Assembly: GCF_038181555.1 (NCBI RefSeq)
Contig: NZ_JBBWUA010000003.1
Coordinates: forward strand, 62,001-126,000
From: Desulfitobacterium sp038181555
GTDB lineage: Bacteria > Bacillota > Desulfitobacteriia > Desulfitobacteriales > Desulfitobacteriaceae
DNA length: 64,000 nt
Direction of reading: 5' to 3'
In this document: positions 16,029 to 25,384 of the stretch, in pieces
Position numbering within the stretch: the stretch's first letter is position 1
How the letters are laid out: each line of letters starts with the position of its first letter
Program-made: the position numbers and the translations under genes
The notes under the pieces: model-generated
Told to the model about the DNA's origin: nothing
Databases searched by the model: none
The model's input: only the letters and a program-made list of their open reading frames with translations

Positions 16029-17293
16029 TATAACACCTCCTCTGGATGGGAGATTTCTCCGGCGATTGCCGTAGCTGCTGCCACTGCTGGTCCTGCCAAA
16101 TAGATCTCACTTTCCGGATGTCCCATCCGCCCTACAAAATTACGGTTCGTTGTCGAAAGGGCTCTTTCCCCTTTGGCCAGAATTCCCATAAATCCACCTA
16201 GACAAGGTCCACAGGTGGGAGTGCTGACCACGGCTCCCGCATCGATAAAGATCTCCAGTAATCCTTCTTTCATTGCTTGCTTATAGATATCCGGAGTTCC
16301 GGGAATCACGATCAAGCGCACATCAGAATGGACCTTTTTACCCTTCAGGATTCGTGCGGCTACCTGAAGATCCTCTAAACGTCCATTCGTACAGGAACCG
16401 ATGACCACTTGATCAATTTTGATACCTTTGCCATCACTAACGGGTTTTGCATTCTCTGGCAAATGGGGGAACGCCACTTGCAGAGGGATATCCGCAACAT
16501 CCCATTCGTAGACCTCCACATACTGGGCATCGGGATCACTATTATAGACTTTAAAGGGACGTTTTGCTCTTGCTTGGACGTAGTCTAAAGTCTTTTGGTC
16601 AGGTGCAATGATGCCGTTTTTAGCACCGGCTTCTACTGCCATATTGCACATGGTAAAGCGACTATCCATAGATAAGGCAGCGATACCCTCCCCGGTGAAC
16701 TCCATCGCACGATAGCGAGCGCCATCTACTCCGATCTTACCAATGGCATAAAGAATCAGATCTTTACCACTCACCCAAGGTTGGAAATTCGTGCCCTTGA
16801 AAACAAATTTAATGGACTCGGGAATTCTGAACCAAGCTTCTCCCGTTGCCATACCCGCGGCTAGATCCGTACTTCCGACACCCGTAGCAAAGGCTCCTAA
16901 GGCGCCATAAGTGCAGGTATGAGAATCAGCACCAATGATGACGTCACCAGGCAAGGTCACTCCTTGTTCAGGTAAGAGACAGTGTTCTACTCCGACTCGT
17001 CCTTGTTCCCAGTAATGAACGATCTCTTGTTTTTTAGCAAATTCACGCATGGTTTTGCTTAACTCGGCAGAAGCAATATCCTTATTAGGGGTAAAGTGGT
17101 CCGGAACTAGGGCGACTTTATTTTTGTCCCAAACATTTTTCACTCCGAATTTTTCGAATTCCCGGATGGAAACGGGTCCAGTAATATCGTTCGCTAAGGT
17201 CAGATCAAGCTTCGCTGTGATCAGCTGACCGGGTACAACCCTATCCAGCCCAGCATGCTCGGCAAGAATCTTCTCTGTAATCGTCATTGCCAT
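16028..17293 (-). CDS. leuC: 3-isopropylmalate dehydratase large subunit
   Basis: A 421-residue aconitase-family large subunit. Motifs include GADSHTCTYGALGAFATGVG, the cluster ligands in GSCTNGRLEDL and CGPCLGG, and the C-terminal NRNFVGRMGHPESEIYLAGP. With LeuD it isomerises 2- and 3-isopropylmalate. It is preceded by a 213-base leader after ilvC that contains a stable hairpin (17326-17356) but no leuA, unlike many leu operons. ATG is preceded by GAGAGGAAAGG. Confidence 0.97.
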   Translation of the reverse strand: MAMTITEKILAEHAGLDRVVPGQLITAKLDLTLANDITGPVSIREFEKFGVKNVWDKNKVALVPDHFTPNKDIASAELSKTMREFAKKQEIVHYWEQGRVGVEHCLLPEQGVTLPGDVIIGADSHTCTYGALGAFATGVGSTDLAAGMATGEAWFRIPESIKFVFKGTNFQPWVSGKDLILYAIGKIGVDGARYRAMEFTGEGIAALSMDSRFTMCNMAVEAGAKNGIIAPDQKTLDYVQARAKRPFKVYNSDPDAQYVEVYEWDVADIPLQVAFPHLPENAKPVSDGKGIKIDQVVIGSCTNGRLEDLQVAARILKGKKVHSDVRLIVIPGTPDIYKQAMKEGLLEIFIDAGAVVSTPTCGPCLGGFMGILAKGERALSTTNRNFVGRMGHPESEIYLAGPAVAAATAIAGEISHPEEVL

Positions 17294-17325
17294 ACTGTCT
17301 CAATTCCTTTCCTCTCAATAGAACG

Positions 17326-17356
17326 GTGCGCTTTGTTTATCTCGAACAAAGCGCAC
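17326..17356 (-). other. Perfect 12-bp hairpin in the ilvC-leuC intergenic leader
   Basis: GTGCGCTTTGTT and its exact complement flank a 7-base loop, 30 bases upstream of leuC. No U-tract follows in either direction, so a simple terminator is unlikely. An RNA processing or stability element is an alternative. Confidence 0.6.
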
Positions 17357-17506
17357 ACATGTGACATATTAGTTAGGGGATTTTCCCATAGGTGGAGGGG
17401 AAGACTTTTTCACCGATCTCTTGGTGGGTTGAACCATCATTCCAGTGAGACGAATGACAAGGTAACTGGTGCGGGGGATAATTGTCTATATCCTATGGGG
17501 GACAAA

Positions 17507-18508
17507 TTAGATGCCGCGTTTTTGAATAAAGGGCATCATACCACGAAGCTCTGCTCCGACTTTTTCAATTTGATGATCGGCATCTTTACGTTCGGTGGCA
17601 TTAAAGAAGGGACGATTGGTTTGGTTTTCTAAGAGCCAGTTCTTGGCAAAGGTACCGTCTTGAATTTCCCCAAGCACTTTTTTCATTTCTTTACGAGTTT
17701 CATCTGTGATGATCCGTTTTCCGACAACCATATCACCATATTCTGCGGTATCGGAGATCGAGTAGCGCATCCAACTCATACCGCCTTCATAGATCAGGTC
17801 AACGATGAGCTTCATTTCATGTAAGCACTCGAAATAAGCACTCTCAGGTTGGTAACCTGCTTCAACTAAGGTATCGAAACCAGCTTTAATCAATTCGGAT
17901 ACCCCACCACAAAGTACGGCTTGTTCTCCGAAGAGGTCGGTTTCAGTTTCTTCCTTGAAGGTGGTCTCCAGAACTCCTGCACGAGTACAGCCGATACCTT
18001 TAGCATAAGCCAAAGCGAGGTCATAGGCACGACCGCTAGCATCTTGATGAACAGCGATTAAGCCAGGAACCCCAGCACCTTCTTCATAGGTTCTGCGTAC
18101 CAAGTGACCAGGGCTCTTGGGGGCAACCATAAATACATCTACATCTGCAGGAGGTACGATTTGTCCGTAGTGGATGTTAAAGCCATGGGAGAAAATCAAG
18201 CATTTGCCTGCTGTTAGACTCGGTTTGATATCCTTTTCATAAACTGCCGCTTGGCGCTCATCAGGCAGAAGGATTTGGATGACATCCGCCTGAGCTGCAG
18301 CTTCAGCCACTGTTGCTACTTTCAGTCCGGCAGCCTCAGCTTGTTTCCAACGACGGGAATCAGCACGTAGACCAACGACGACGTCGAGACCGGAATCTTT
18401 TAAGTTCTGGGCTTGAGCATGACCTTGGCTCCCGAAACCCATAACTGCAATTTTTTTGCCTTGAAGTAATTCTAAACTTGCATCGGAATCATAATACATT
18501 TTTGCCAT
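17507..18508 (-). CDS. ilvC: Ketol-acid reductoisomerase (class I)
   Basis: A 333-residue enzyme of valine and isoleucine synthesis that isomerises and reduces acetohydroxy acids with NADPH and Mg2+. The dinucleotide motif is GFGSQGHAQAQNLKDSG (20-36). A following RADSRRW loop contains the cofactor phosphate-contacting residues. The metal/substrate segments DLFGEQAVLCGG and YFECLHEMKLIVDLIYEGG follow, with SISDTAEYGD near 235. Length is that of the short class I. ATG is preceded by AGAAGGAG. Confidence 0.97.
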   Translation of the reverse strand: MAKMYYDSDASLELLQGKKIAVMGFGSQGHAQAQNLKDSGLDVVVGLRADSRRWKQAEAAGLKVATVAEAAAQADVIQILLPDERQAAVYEKDIKPSLTAGKCLIFSHGFNIHYGQIVPPADVDVFMVAPKSPGHLVRRTYEEGAGVPGLIAVHQDASGRAYDLALAYAKGIGCTRAGVLETTFKEETETDLFGEQAVLCGGVSELIKAGFDTLVEAGYQPESAYFECLHEMKLIVDLIYEGGMSWMRYSISDTAEYGDMVVGKRIITDETRKEMKKVLGEIQDGTFAKNWLLENQTNRPFFNATERKDADHQIEKVGAELRGMMPFIQKRGI

Positions 18509-18686
18509 TGATAAAACGCTCCTTCTTGAATCCTAGTGGATTATCTTAGTTTTTTATGGTTAGCTACTTATGTTATAGTTCTAATGATAACATATCATTC
18601 ACTGTTCTACAACAGGATAAGACTAATAAAGTGTTTTCATAACAACAATACTCCTATGCGTTCGGAATACACTTGGGGGATATACC

Positions 18687-19166
18687 CTAACTGTCTAAGC
18701 GGGTAATGGCGATTTTACCTGTTCGAACCAATTCCATTAAGCCAAAAGGACGAATGGTTCGCACGAAAGCGTCAATCTTTTCTTCATCACCGGTGAGTTC
18801 TACGGTAAGATTGCTACGTCCCATGTCCACAACTCTACCCCGGAAGACGTCCACAATTTGCAAAATTTCCAAACGAGTATCCGCTTTTACCTTAATGCGA
18901 ACTAAGGCCAGTTCCCGATCCACGACAGTCTCCTTGGTCAGATCCACTACCTTATGAACCACCACCAGCTTATGAAGCTGCTTGGAGACCTGTTCTATGA
19001 CTGTATCATCCCCATCAACGACAATGGTCATCCGAGAAATACCGGGATTCTCCGTTTGACAGACGGAAAGGCTGTTGATATTGTAAGCCCGACGGGCAAA
19101 TAAGCCGGCTACCCGGGTTAGTACTCCCGGGTTATTTTCCACAAGAACAGCTAAAGTATGCAGCAT
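18687..19166 (-). CDS. ilvN: Acetolactate synthase regulatory (small) subunit
   Basis: About 159 residues with an N-terminal ACT domain (MLHTLAVLVENNPGVLTRVAGLFARR..NINSLSV), the site of valine feedback in the family, and a C-terminal ACT-like domain. I place the start at ATG 19166, after GGGGAGGTAAAGAT. Longer in-frame extensions read through the end of ilvB and have no family counterpart. Five bases separate it from ilvB, with which it forms the holoenzyme. Confidence 0.95.
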   Translation of the reverse strand: MLHTLAVLVENNPGVLTRVAGLFARRAYNINSLSVCQTENPGISRMTIVVDGDDTVIEQVSKQLHKLVVVHKVVDLTKETVVDRELALVRIKVKADTRLEILQIVDVFRGRVVDMGRSNLTVELTGDEEKIDAFVRTIRPFGLMELVRTGKIAITRLDS

Positions 19167-19170
19167 ATCT

Positions 19171-20859
19171 TTACCTCCCCAGCATTTCTGTGAGTGCCTT
19201 CCCTGGGGGAACCATGGGGGACACCACTTCATCTTCGGAAATTACGAAGTCCATCAGAACTGGGCCGGGATGATGGATGGCTTCTAATAGAGCATCACGT
19301 ACTTGCGAAACCTCAGTGACGCGGATGCCGTGAATACCATAGGCTTCGGCAATCTTAATAAAATCCGGATTGGCGGATAGCTGGATTTGATTATAACGTT
19401 CTTCACAGAAGACCTTTTGTAACTGCCGAACCATTCCCAAAACTCCATTATTCATCAGAATAATTTTTACGGGGAGCTTGTATTGAACGGTGGTGGCAAG
19501 CTCTTGGATGCTCATTTGGAAAGAACCATCCCCAGTCACCAGAAAAACTGTGGCATGGGGAGCAGCTACTTGTGATCCGATCGCTGCCGGCAAGCCAAAG
19601 CCCATGGTTCCCAGACCGCCGCTGGTAATAAAGTGGCGAGCTGCTGGGACAGGATAGTTTTGAGCTGCCCACATCTGATGCTGACCTACATCTGTAGCCA
19701 CGATATCCTCTTTTCCGGCCAATTCCCCAAGGGTCTCGATTATGACCTGAGGATTTAAGGCCGTGGGATCGGTGACTTTAGGTCTTTCTTCTTGCCAAAT
19801 GTGGATCTGATCCCACCAGGCTGAGAGACTAGGTGGAGTTATGCGTGGCAGAAGTTCTTCTAGCACTAATTTGGCATTCCCGACGATCGGGACATTGGTC
19901 CGTACGACTTTGCTTATCTCAGCCGGATCGATGTCGATATGAATGATTTTGGCTTTTGTAGCAAACCGATGACCTAAGCCGCTGGTGACGCGATCATCGA
20001 ACCGTACACCTACAGCGATAAGAAGATCACAATCATCCACCGCGTAATTAGCGGTTACCGTTCCGTGCATTCCTACCATGCCAAGGACGTTAGGATGGCT
20101 TGTCGGCATACTACCGAGTCCCATTAAGGTGGTGACCACCGGGAGATTGGCAACTTCTGCCACTTCTCGGAGGATTTCACTGGCTCCCGCTGTGACGACT
20201 CCTCCCCCCGCATAAAGAACAGGGCGTTGGGATTGGGCAATGACACGAGCCGCTTCCTCGATCTGTCCCGCATTTCCTTTCTTAAAGTACTTATAACTCG
20301 TTAAATGCAGCTCTGCCGATTCAGGAACTACATTCGTTGCAGCTAGGACGTTTTTCGGTAAGTCAATTAAGACGGGACCGGGGCGTCCAGTGCTGGCAAT
20401 ATGAAAGGCTTCCTTGACGATCCGCGGTATCTGCCGTGCATCTTTGACAATATAGGAGTGTTTTGTGATCGGAAGAGTAATCCCGGTGATATCTACTTCT
20501 TGGAAAGAATCCGTTCCCAAGAGGCTGGTAGGCACTTGCCCCGTTAGGACGACGATGGGTATTGAATCCATATAGGCATTGGCAATACCCGTAACCAAAT
20601 TGGTCGCTCCCGGACCGGATGTAGCTAGACAGACCCCCACTTTTCCGCTGACCCGGGCGAAGGCATCAGCCGCATGAACTGCAGTTTGCTCATGACGCGG
20701 GAGGAGATGCTTAATGGAGCTGTTAATTAAGGCATCATAGATGGGTAAAACCGCACCGCCGGGGTACCCAAAAAGAACTTCAACCCCTTCTTGGGCTAAA
20801 GACTCCAGCAAGAGTGCCGCCCCAGTTGCATATGTGGTACACTCCTTCTCTTTCCCCAT
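19171..20859 (-). CDS. ilvB: Acetolactate synthase catalytic (large) subunit
   Basis: A 562-residue thiamine-diphosphate enzyme that condenses pyruvate or 2-oxobutyrate. Visible are the N-terminal pyrimidine-binding region with catalytic Glu (LLPRHEQTAVHAADAFAR), the FAD-contacting middle domain and the C-terminal thiamine motif GDGSFQMSIQEL..NN. It is translated between ilvD (three bases upstream) and ilvN. Confidence 0.97.
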   Translation of the reverse strand: MGKEKECTTYATGAALLLESLAQEGVEVLFGYPGGAVLPIYDALINSSIKHLLPRHEQTAVHAADAFARVSGKVGVCLATSGPGATNLVTGIANAYMDSIPIVVLTGQVPTSLLGTDSFQEVDITGITLPITKHSYIVKDARQIPRIVKEAFHIASTGRPGPVLIDLPKNVLAATNVVPESAELHLTSYKYFKKGNAGQIEEAARVIAQSQRPVLYAGGGVVTAGASEILREVAEVANLPVVTTLMGLGSMPTSHPNVLGMVGMHGTVTANYAVDDCDLLIAVGVRFDDRVTSGLGHRFATKAKIIHIDIDPAEISKVVRTNVPIVGNAKLVLEELLPRITPPSLSAWWDQIHIWQEERPKVTDPTALNPQVIIETLGELAGKEDIVATDVGQHQMWAAQNYPVPAARHFITSGGLGTMGFGLPAAIGSQVAAPHATVFLVTGDGSFQMSIQELATTVQYKLPVKIILMNNGVLGMVRQLQKVFCEERYNQIQLSANPDFIKIAEAYGIHGIRVTEVSQVRDALLEAIHHPGPVLMDFVISEDEVVSPMVPPGKALTEMLGR

Positions 20860-20862
20860 ACA

Positions 20863-22557
20863 TTATTCCCCCTTCAATCGTCGTAAGGCCGCTCCCTTAG
20901 AAGCAGATTGCACAAAGTGAGCATACCGTCCTAGGTAGCCATTGCGTAGTTCGGGCTTAAGATTGTCGGTCTGAACTGCTTTATCTTCAAATTCCTTTCT
21001 GCGCTGACTTCTTTCTTCCTCCGAAACAACCCATTGCAGTTGACCTTTACCAATATCGATACGAATAGTATCGCCATCCTTTAAGAGAGCAATATCGCCC
21101 CCGATGGCTGCTTCCGGTGATACATGACCGATAGAGAGTCCACGGCTGGCACCCGAGAAACGACCATCCGTGATTAACGCTACATCTGCGTCGAGACCCA
21201 TGCCTGCCAAAGTAGCGGTAGGCCCAAGCATTTCTCTCATGCCCGGTCCGCCTTTAGGCCCTTCATAGCGAATAACAACCACATCACCGGCCTTGATTTC
21301 AAGATTGCGAATAGCTTCAGCCGCAGGAACTTCACCATTGAATACCTTGGCCTTACCCTCGAAAACAAAATCCTGGCTCTTAAGTGCCCCCTGCTTAATC
21401 ACCGCTCCCTCAGGAGCTAAGTTGCCATAGAGGATGCGCAATCCCCCTCTTTGGGAGAAGGGTTCGGATTGGGGGCGAATAATATCAGTATCCACGACCC
21501 TAGCGCCTTTAAGTCGTTCAGCCATAGTTACCCCGGAGACGGTCAGAGTTGATCCGTCGATTAAACCGGCATCGAGCAATTGTTTGAGTACGGCACTGAC
21601 GCCACCTGCCTCATGAAGTGCTGCCAAGGGTGTCTCCGAAGCCGGAGCTAATTTGCAGATTTGGGGAGTCTTTTCACTGACTTCATTTACTTTGCTCAGC
21701 TCCCAGTCGATATCCCCTTCATTGGCGATAGCCGGTAAATGCAAAATAGTATTGGTGGAGCAACCGAGAGCCATATCGAGAGCTACCCCGTTTTTTAAGG
21801 TAGCTTGGGTAACGATATCCCGAGGTCTGATATTTTGACGATAAAGCTCCATCACTTGATAACCGGTTTCATTGGCAAGGACTAAACGCTCCGAATAGAC
21901 TGCGGGAATCGTCCCATTGCCGGGTAAAGCCAAGCCGAGGGCCTCAGTTAAACAATTCATAGAGTTCGCAGTAAACATCCCGGCACATGAACCACAGGTG
22001 GGGCAAGCCTTGGCTTCTAACTCATGGAGCCAAGCCTCATCTTTTTTACCAGCGTGTACCTGGCCAACCCCTTCAAATACGGTGCTCAGGGTAACCGGAG
22101 CTCCTTCAAAGCGTCCCGGTAGCATGGGACCGCCGCTGACCACAATGGCAGGGATATTTAAGCGCATAGCCGCCATCAACATTCCGGGAACCACTTTATC
22201 GCAACTTGGAATTAAAACCAAAGCATCCAGTTGGTGACCCTTGGCGACAACTTCAATTGCATCCGCTACTATTTCACGACTCGCCAAGGAGTAATGCATG
22301 CCTTCATGACCCATAGCAAGCCCGTCACAGACAGCTATTGTGGAGAACTCAAAAGGTGTTCCACCATTTTCACGAATGCCAGCTTTCACTGCTTCGGCAA
22401 CTTGACGAAGATACATATGCCCTGGAACGAGCTCTGTAAAAGAATTTACGACGCCGATAAATGGTTTTTCAATCTCACGATCGGTAAGTCCTAAAGCTTT
22501 TAGAAGGGAACGATGGGGTGCGCGGTCAATACCTGCTTTTACTGTATTGCTGTTCAT
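20863..22557 (-). CDS. ilvD: Dihydroxy-acid dehydratase
   Basis: About 564 residues of the IlvD/Edd family, which dehydrates dihydroxy acids in valine and isoleucine synthesis. FeS-ligand motifs are PSCDKVVPGML and ACPTCGSCAGMFTANSMNC. The C-terminal GRFSGASRGLSIGHVSPEA contains the catalytic Ser region. I place the start at ATG 22557 after GGAGAGGAAG; a TTG eight codons upstream is in frame but lacks a good site. A ~200-base spacer without a terminator separates it from ilvE. Confidence 0.96.
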   Translation of the reverse strand: MNSNTVKAGIDRAPHRSLLKALGLTDREIEKPFIGVVNSFTELVPGHMYLRQVAEAVKAGIRENGGTPFEFSTIAVCDGLAMGHEGMHYSLASREIVADAIEVVAKGHQLDALVLIPSCDKVVPGMLMAAMRLNIPAIVVSGGPMLPGRFEGAPVTLSTVFEGVGQVHAGKKDEAWLHELEAKACPTCGSCAGMFTANSMNCLTEALGLALPGNGTIPAVYSERLVLANETGYQVMELYRQNIRPRDIVTQATLKNGVALDMALGCSTNTILHLPAIANEGDIDWELSKVNEVSEKTPQICKLAPASETPLAALHEAGGVSAVLKQLLDAGLIDGSTLTVSGVTMAERLKGARVVDTDIIRPQSEPFSQRGGLRILYGNLAPEGAVIKQGALKSQDFVFEGKAKVFNGEVPAAEAIRNLEIKAGDVVVIRYEGPKGGPGMREMLGPTATLAGMGLDADVALITDGRFSGASRGLSIGHVSPEAAIGGDIALLKDGDTIRIDIGKGQLQWVVSEEERSQRRKEFEDKAVQTDNLKPELRNGYLGRYAHFVQSASKGAALRRLKGE

Positions 22558-22754
22558 TCTTCCTCTCCACTCCTTTAACAAAGATAAAAATCTGTTTTAT
22601 TGTTTTAATACAAGTTCGCTTAAAAATGCCTAAATAAACTAGCTCTTAAAATTATATATTGCTTTTCCTACAGATTTACTTGGAACATTTTGGACTGCAG
22701 GAGATCCTAAAGTATATTGTAACATTACTTCCTGATTTACCCAATGCGTCATTC

Positions 22755-23633
22755 CTACTTATTAATGGGAACTCCGTCTACCAGAGTCAAAGCACGGAAA
22801 TCCTGCAAGAGATCTTTAAACACTTTTCCCGGTTTTCCATCGCCGATGACCCGACCATCAGCTTGAACTACGGGGATTAATTCAGCAGCGGTTCCGGTCA
22901 GGAAACACTCATCAGCATTGTAAACATCATGCCGGTTAAACAGCTCTTCCCGAACTTCAAGACCTGCCTTTTTAGCTAAAGCAATAACGGCATTGCGGGT
23001 TACTCCCTCGAGACATCCAGCAGATAAAGGCGGAGTTAGCAGGGCGCCACGACGAAGGATGAAAATATTATCTGCAGTTCCTTCCACCACATAACCTTCT
23101 TGGGTTAACATGATTGCCTCAACCACCCCTGCTTGAGTGGATTCAATCTTGGCCATAATATTGTTCAAGTAGTTTAAGGATTTTACACGTGGGCTCAGGG
23201 AATCCGGATTTGTCCGCCGTACAGCAACCGTTTTGACTTCGAGACCATTCTCGTACATGTGTTGAGGATAAATTTTTATTTGGTCTGCAATACAGATAAT
23301 ACTAGCCGCTTTGCAGTTGTTAGGATCTAAACCTAGGTCTCCCACCCCACGGGTAACTACTAAACGGATATAGGCATTATCTAAGTTGTTTTTTCTCAAG
23401 GTACTGCAAAGAACTTCTTCCATCTCAGACTTAGAGATGCCAATATTCAACATAATCGTTTTGGCCGACTCATAAAGGCGATCTAAGTGTTCTTGACATT
23501 TGAATACTCTGCCATGATAAGCACGAATGCCTTCAAAAATACCATCTCCATAAAGCAAACCATGATCAAAAACTGATATCTTAGCCTCTTCTTTTGTAAC
23601 ATACTCACCGTTTAGATAAATAAGCATTTCCAC
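22755..23633 (-). CDS. ilvE: Branched-chain amino acid aminotransferase (fold type IV)
   Basis: About 292 residues. The PLP lysine lies in SLNYLNN/VKSLNY (Lys near 160), with the substrate-phosphate loops EGTADNIFI and LTGTAAELIPV. It makes valine, leucine and isoleucine from the oxo acids. The start is probably GTG 23633, six bases after AAAGGGGAG; ATG 23627 is the alternative. It is the first gene of the operon. A long structured leader of the ykkC class precedes it, so the whole pathway may answer to the stringent response. Confidence 0.93.
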   Translation of the reverse strand: MEMLIYLNGEYVTKEEAKISVFDHGLLYGDGIFEGIRAYHGRVFKCQEHLDRLYESAKTIMLNIGISKSEMEEVLCSTLRKNNLDNAYIRLVVTRGVGDLGLDPNNCKAASIICIADQIKIYPQHMYENGLEVKTVAVRRTNPDSLSPRVKSLNYLNNIMAKIESTQAGVVEAIMLTQEGYVVEGTADNIFILRRGALLTPPLSAGCLEGVTRNAVIALAKKAGLEVREELFNRHDVYNADECFLTGTAAELIPVVQADGRVIGDGKPGKVFKDLLQDFRALTLVDGVPINK

Positions 23634-23772
23634 AAAAATCTCCCCTTTACCCATAAGTTAAATTGATTTTTCTCCACCTGGTACTAGAAAATTATAGAAC
23701 TTGGCTTGCGTCAAGATTCTCACTTGGTTTACTACTCAATGATCTAACAACTAATTCTATGCAGGAAACTAG

Positions 23773-23915
23773 CTAAAAGGAAACCGAGCGGTGTTCCTTG
23801 CACTTTGGAGGAACTTTCCGCTCGGGTTTTTTCTGCCCACGGTGTAAATCCATACTCTGGATCTTGTACCGCTCGGACCTGTCGGAGAATTTCCCGGAAC
23901 CCTAGGTACACTTCC
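23773..23915 (-). ncRNA. ykkC subtype-2 riboswitch (ppGpp type) with overlapping terminator, ilvE leader
   Basis: On the minus strand the leader carries the ykkC core: CTAGGGTTCCGG (about 23895-23906), GGTCCGAGCGG, ACACCGTGGG and ACCCGAGCGGA. The guanidine-type 3' domain (GGATAAAAGCCCGGGAGA) is absent. The aptamer 3' arm CCGAGCGG (23818-23825) can also pair with CCGCTCGG (23784-23791) to make a terminator with a T-rich tail. Ligand binding should therefore prevent termination and turn the genes on. ykkC-2a RNAs in front of branched-chain amino acid genes are known ppGpp riboswitches; assignment over the PRPP type rests on gene context. I recall a D. hafniense ilvE example but did not check it. 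Confidence 0.85.
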
Positions 23916-23950
23916 TTCTGTTATAATACATTCTTTGATTTATAAATAAG

Positions 23951-23977
23951 TTTATAATACACAGTCTGTAGTGTCAA
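23951..23977 (-). promoter_or_regulatory. Candidate promoter of the ilvE riboswitch and operon
   Basis: TTGACA (23972-23977) is followed on the minus strand, after 15 bases, by TATAAA (23951-23956); 17 bases give TAAACT instead. Transcription would start about 30 bases before the riboswitch core. It diverges from the hom promoter. Confidence 0.6.
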
Positions 23978-23994
23978 CCACTTTTGAAAAACTC

Positions 23995-24023
23995 TTGTCA
24001 AAGAAAAAAAACCATATTATAAT
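23995..24023 (+). promoter_or_regulatory. Sigma-A promoter of hom-thrB
   Basis: TTGTCA (23995-24000), a 17-base A-rich spacer and a perfect TATAAT (24018-24023). It is about 45 bases upstream of the hom start. It lies 17 bases from the divergent ilvE -35 element. Confidence 0.75.
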
Positions 24024-24074
24024 GTCCACAATGCGAATACATTTGTTTTCATGAAACGGATTGGAGGAAATTCA

Positions 24075-25373
24075 ATGCAGGTCGTTTCAATCGGACTTTT
24101 GGGTCTCGGAACCGTCGGCAGTGGGGTAATTCAAATACTTGAGCAGAATGCTAGCGATATACAGAACCGTTCCCAAACTCAAATTAAGGTCTCGAAAGTG
24201 CTGGTGCGGAACCTGAATGCACCTCGCAATGTGCAAGGGGATTTCACACTTACTGATCAAGTCAAAGACATTCTTACCGACCCCCAAATCGATGTGGTGG
24301 TCGAGGTTATGGGTGGGATAGAACCGGCTCGAACCTATATATTAGAAGCCTTTAAAAACGGAAAAAACGTCGTAACTGCGAATAAAGATCTCCTGGCCAT
24401 CCACGGCCATGAGCTCCTAGATGCCGCCAAGGAAGCAGGTAAGGACCTCCTATTTGAAGCCAGTGTAGCCGGCGGCATTCCCATTATCGCTGCTCTCAAG
24501 CAGTCATTGGCCGGCAACAAAATCTCAGAGGTTTTGGGTATTATTAATGGCACCACCAATTACATTTTGACAGCAATGTCGGAGCAGGGTCGAGACTATC
24601 AAGAGGTACTGGAAGAAGCTCAAAAACTGGGCTATGCTGAAGCCGATCCATCAGCGGACGTAGATGGCTTAGATGCGGCACGCAAACTGGCCATACTTGC
24701 TTCCATCGCTTTCAATTCAAGAGTCACAGTGAATGATGTTTATGTAGAAGGGATCTCAAAAATCACTTCCGAAGACATTGCCTATGCTCGAGAATTAAAT
24801 TCAACAATTAAGCTATTGGCTGTGGCCAAATCTCAGGCAGATGGTATAGAAGTTCGTGTCCATCCGGCAATCTTGCCAAACTCACACCCTTTAGCTTCAG
24901 TCAATGGGGTCTTTAATGCCGTTTATGTGGTGGGTGATGCAGTGGGCGAAACTATGTTCTATGGTCGCGGTGCCGGTTCCCTTCCTACCGGAAGCGCCGT
25001 TGTATCTGATATCATTCAGGTGGTACGCAACTTGAACACAAATTCTACTGCCAGCATCAATTGCACCTGCTATAACGAATTACCGATTAAAAGCGAGCAA
25101 AATTTCAAAAGCGCTTTCTATATTCGCTTGCGAGTCAAGGATGAACCTAGGGTCTTAGCTACTTTGGCTTTACTCTTTGCTGAAGCTAGTGTCAGTTTTG
25201 CCTCAATTATTCAAAAACAGAAGAAACGCCATGAGGCTGAAATCGTTCTTGTCACCCATCCTAGCCAAGAATCCCAGCTTCGCGAGGCCTTGGATTCTGT
25301 CAGGGCTTATGGCAAAGTACTTAGTATTCAAAATGTCATTCGTTTTGAATCAGGAGAACTCAACGACGATTAA
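24075..25373 (+). CDS. hom: Homoserine dehydrogenase with C-terminal ACT domain
   Basis: About 432 residues. Rossmann motif is GLLGLGTVGSGV at the N-terminus. The catalytic core includes EASVAGGIPII (active-site region), NGTTNYILTAM and EADPSADVDGLDAARK. The last ~85 residues (YIRLRVKDEPRVLATLALLFAEASVSFASIIQ) are an ACT domain for feedback by threonine. I chose ATG 24075, preceded by TTGGAGG; an ATG 24 bases earlier has no site. ThrB follows after 11 bases. Confidence 0.96.
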   Translation: MQVVSIGLLGLGTVGSGVIQILEQNASDIQNRSQTQIKVSKVLVRNLNAPRNVQGDFTLTDQVKDILTDPQIDVVVEVMGGIEPARTYILEAFKNGKNVVTANKDLLAIHGHELLDAAKEAGKDLLFEASVAGGIPIIAALKQSLAGNKISEVLGIINGTTNYILTAMSEQGRDYQEVLEEAQKLGYAEADPSADVDGLDAARKLAILASIAFNSRVTVNDVYVEGISKITSEDIAYARELNSTIKLLAVAKSQADGIEVRVHPAILPNSHPLASVNGVFNAVYVVGDAVGETMFYGRGAGSLPTGSAVVSDIIQVVRNLNTNSTASINCTCYNELPIKSEQNFKSAFYIRLRVKDEPRVLATLALLFAEASVSFASIIQKQKKRHEAEIVLVTHPSQESQLREALDSVRAYGKVLSIQNVIRFESGELNDD

Positions 25374-25384
25374 GGAGGATCAGC

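Noticed and set aside
17369..17440. A 23-codon reading frame in the ilvC-leuC gap as a leucine leader peptide
   Set aside because: It has no leucine codons and no good ribosome-binding site, so it is not an attenuator peptide.
23773..23915. T-box or leader-peptide attenuator before ilvE
   Set aside because: No T-box core (AGGGTGGNACCGCG) or regulatory codon run is seen, while the ykkC core motifs are clear.
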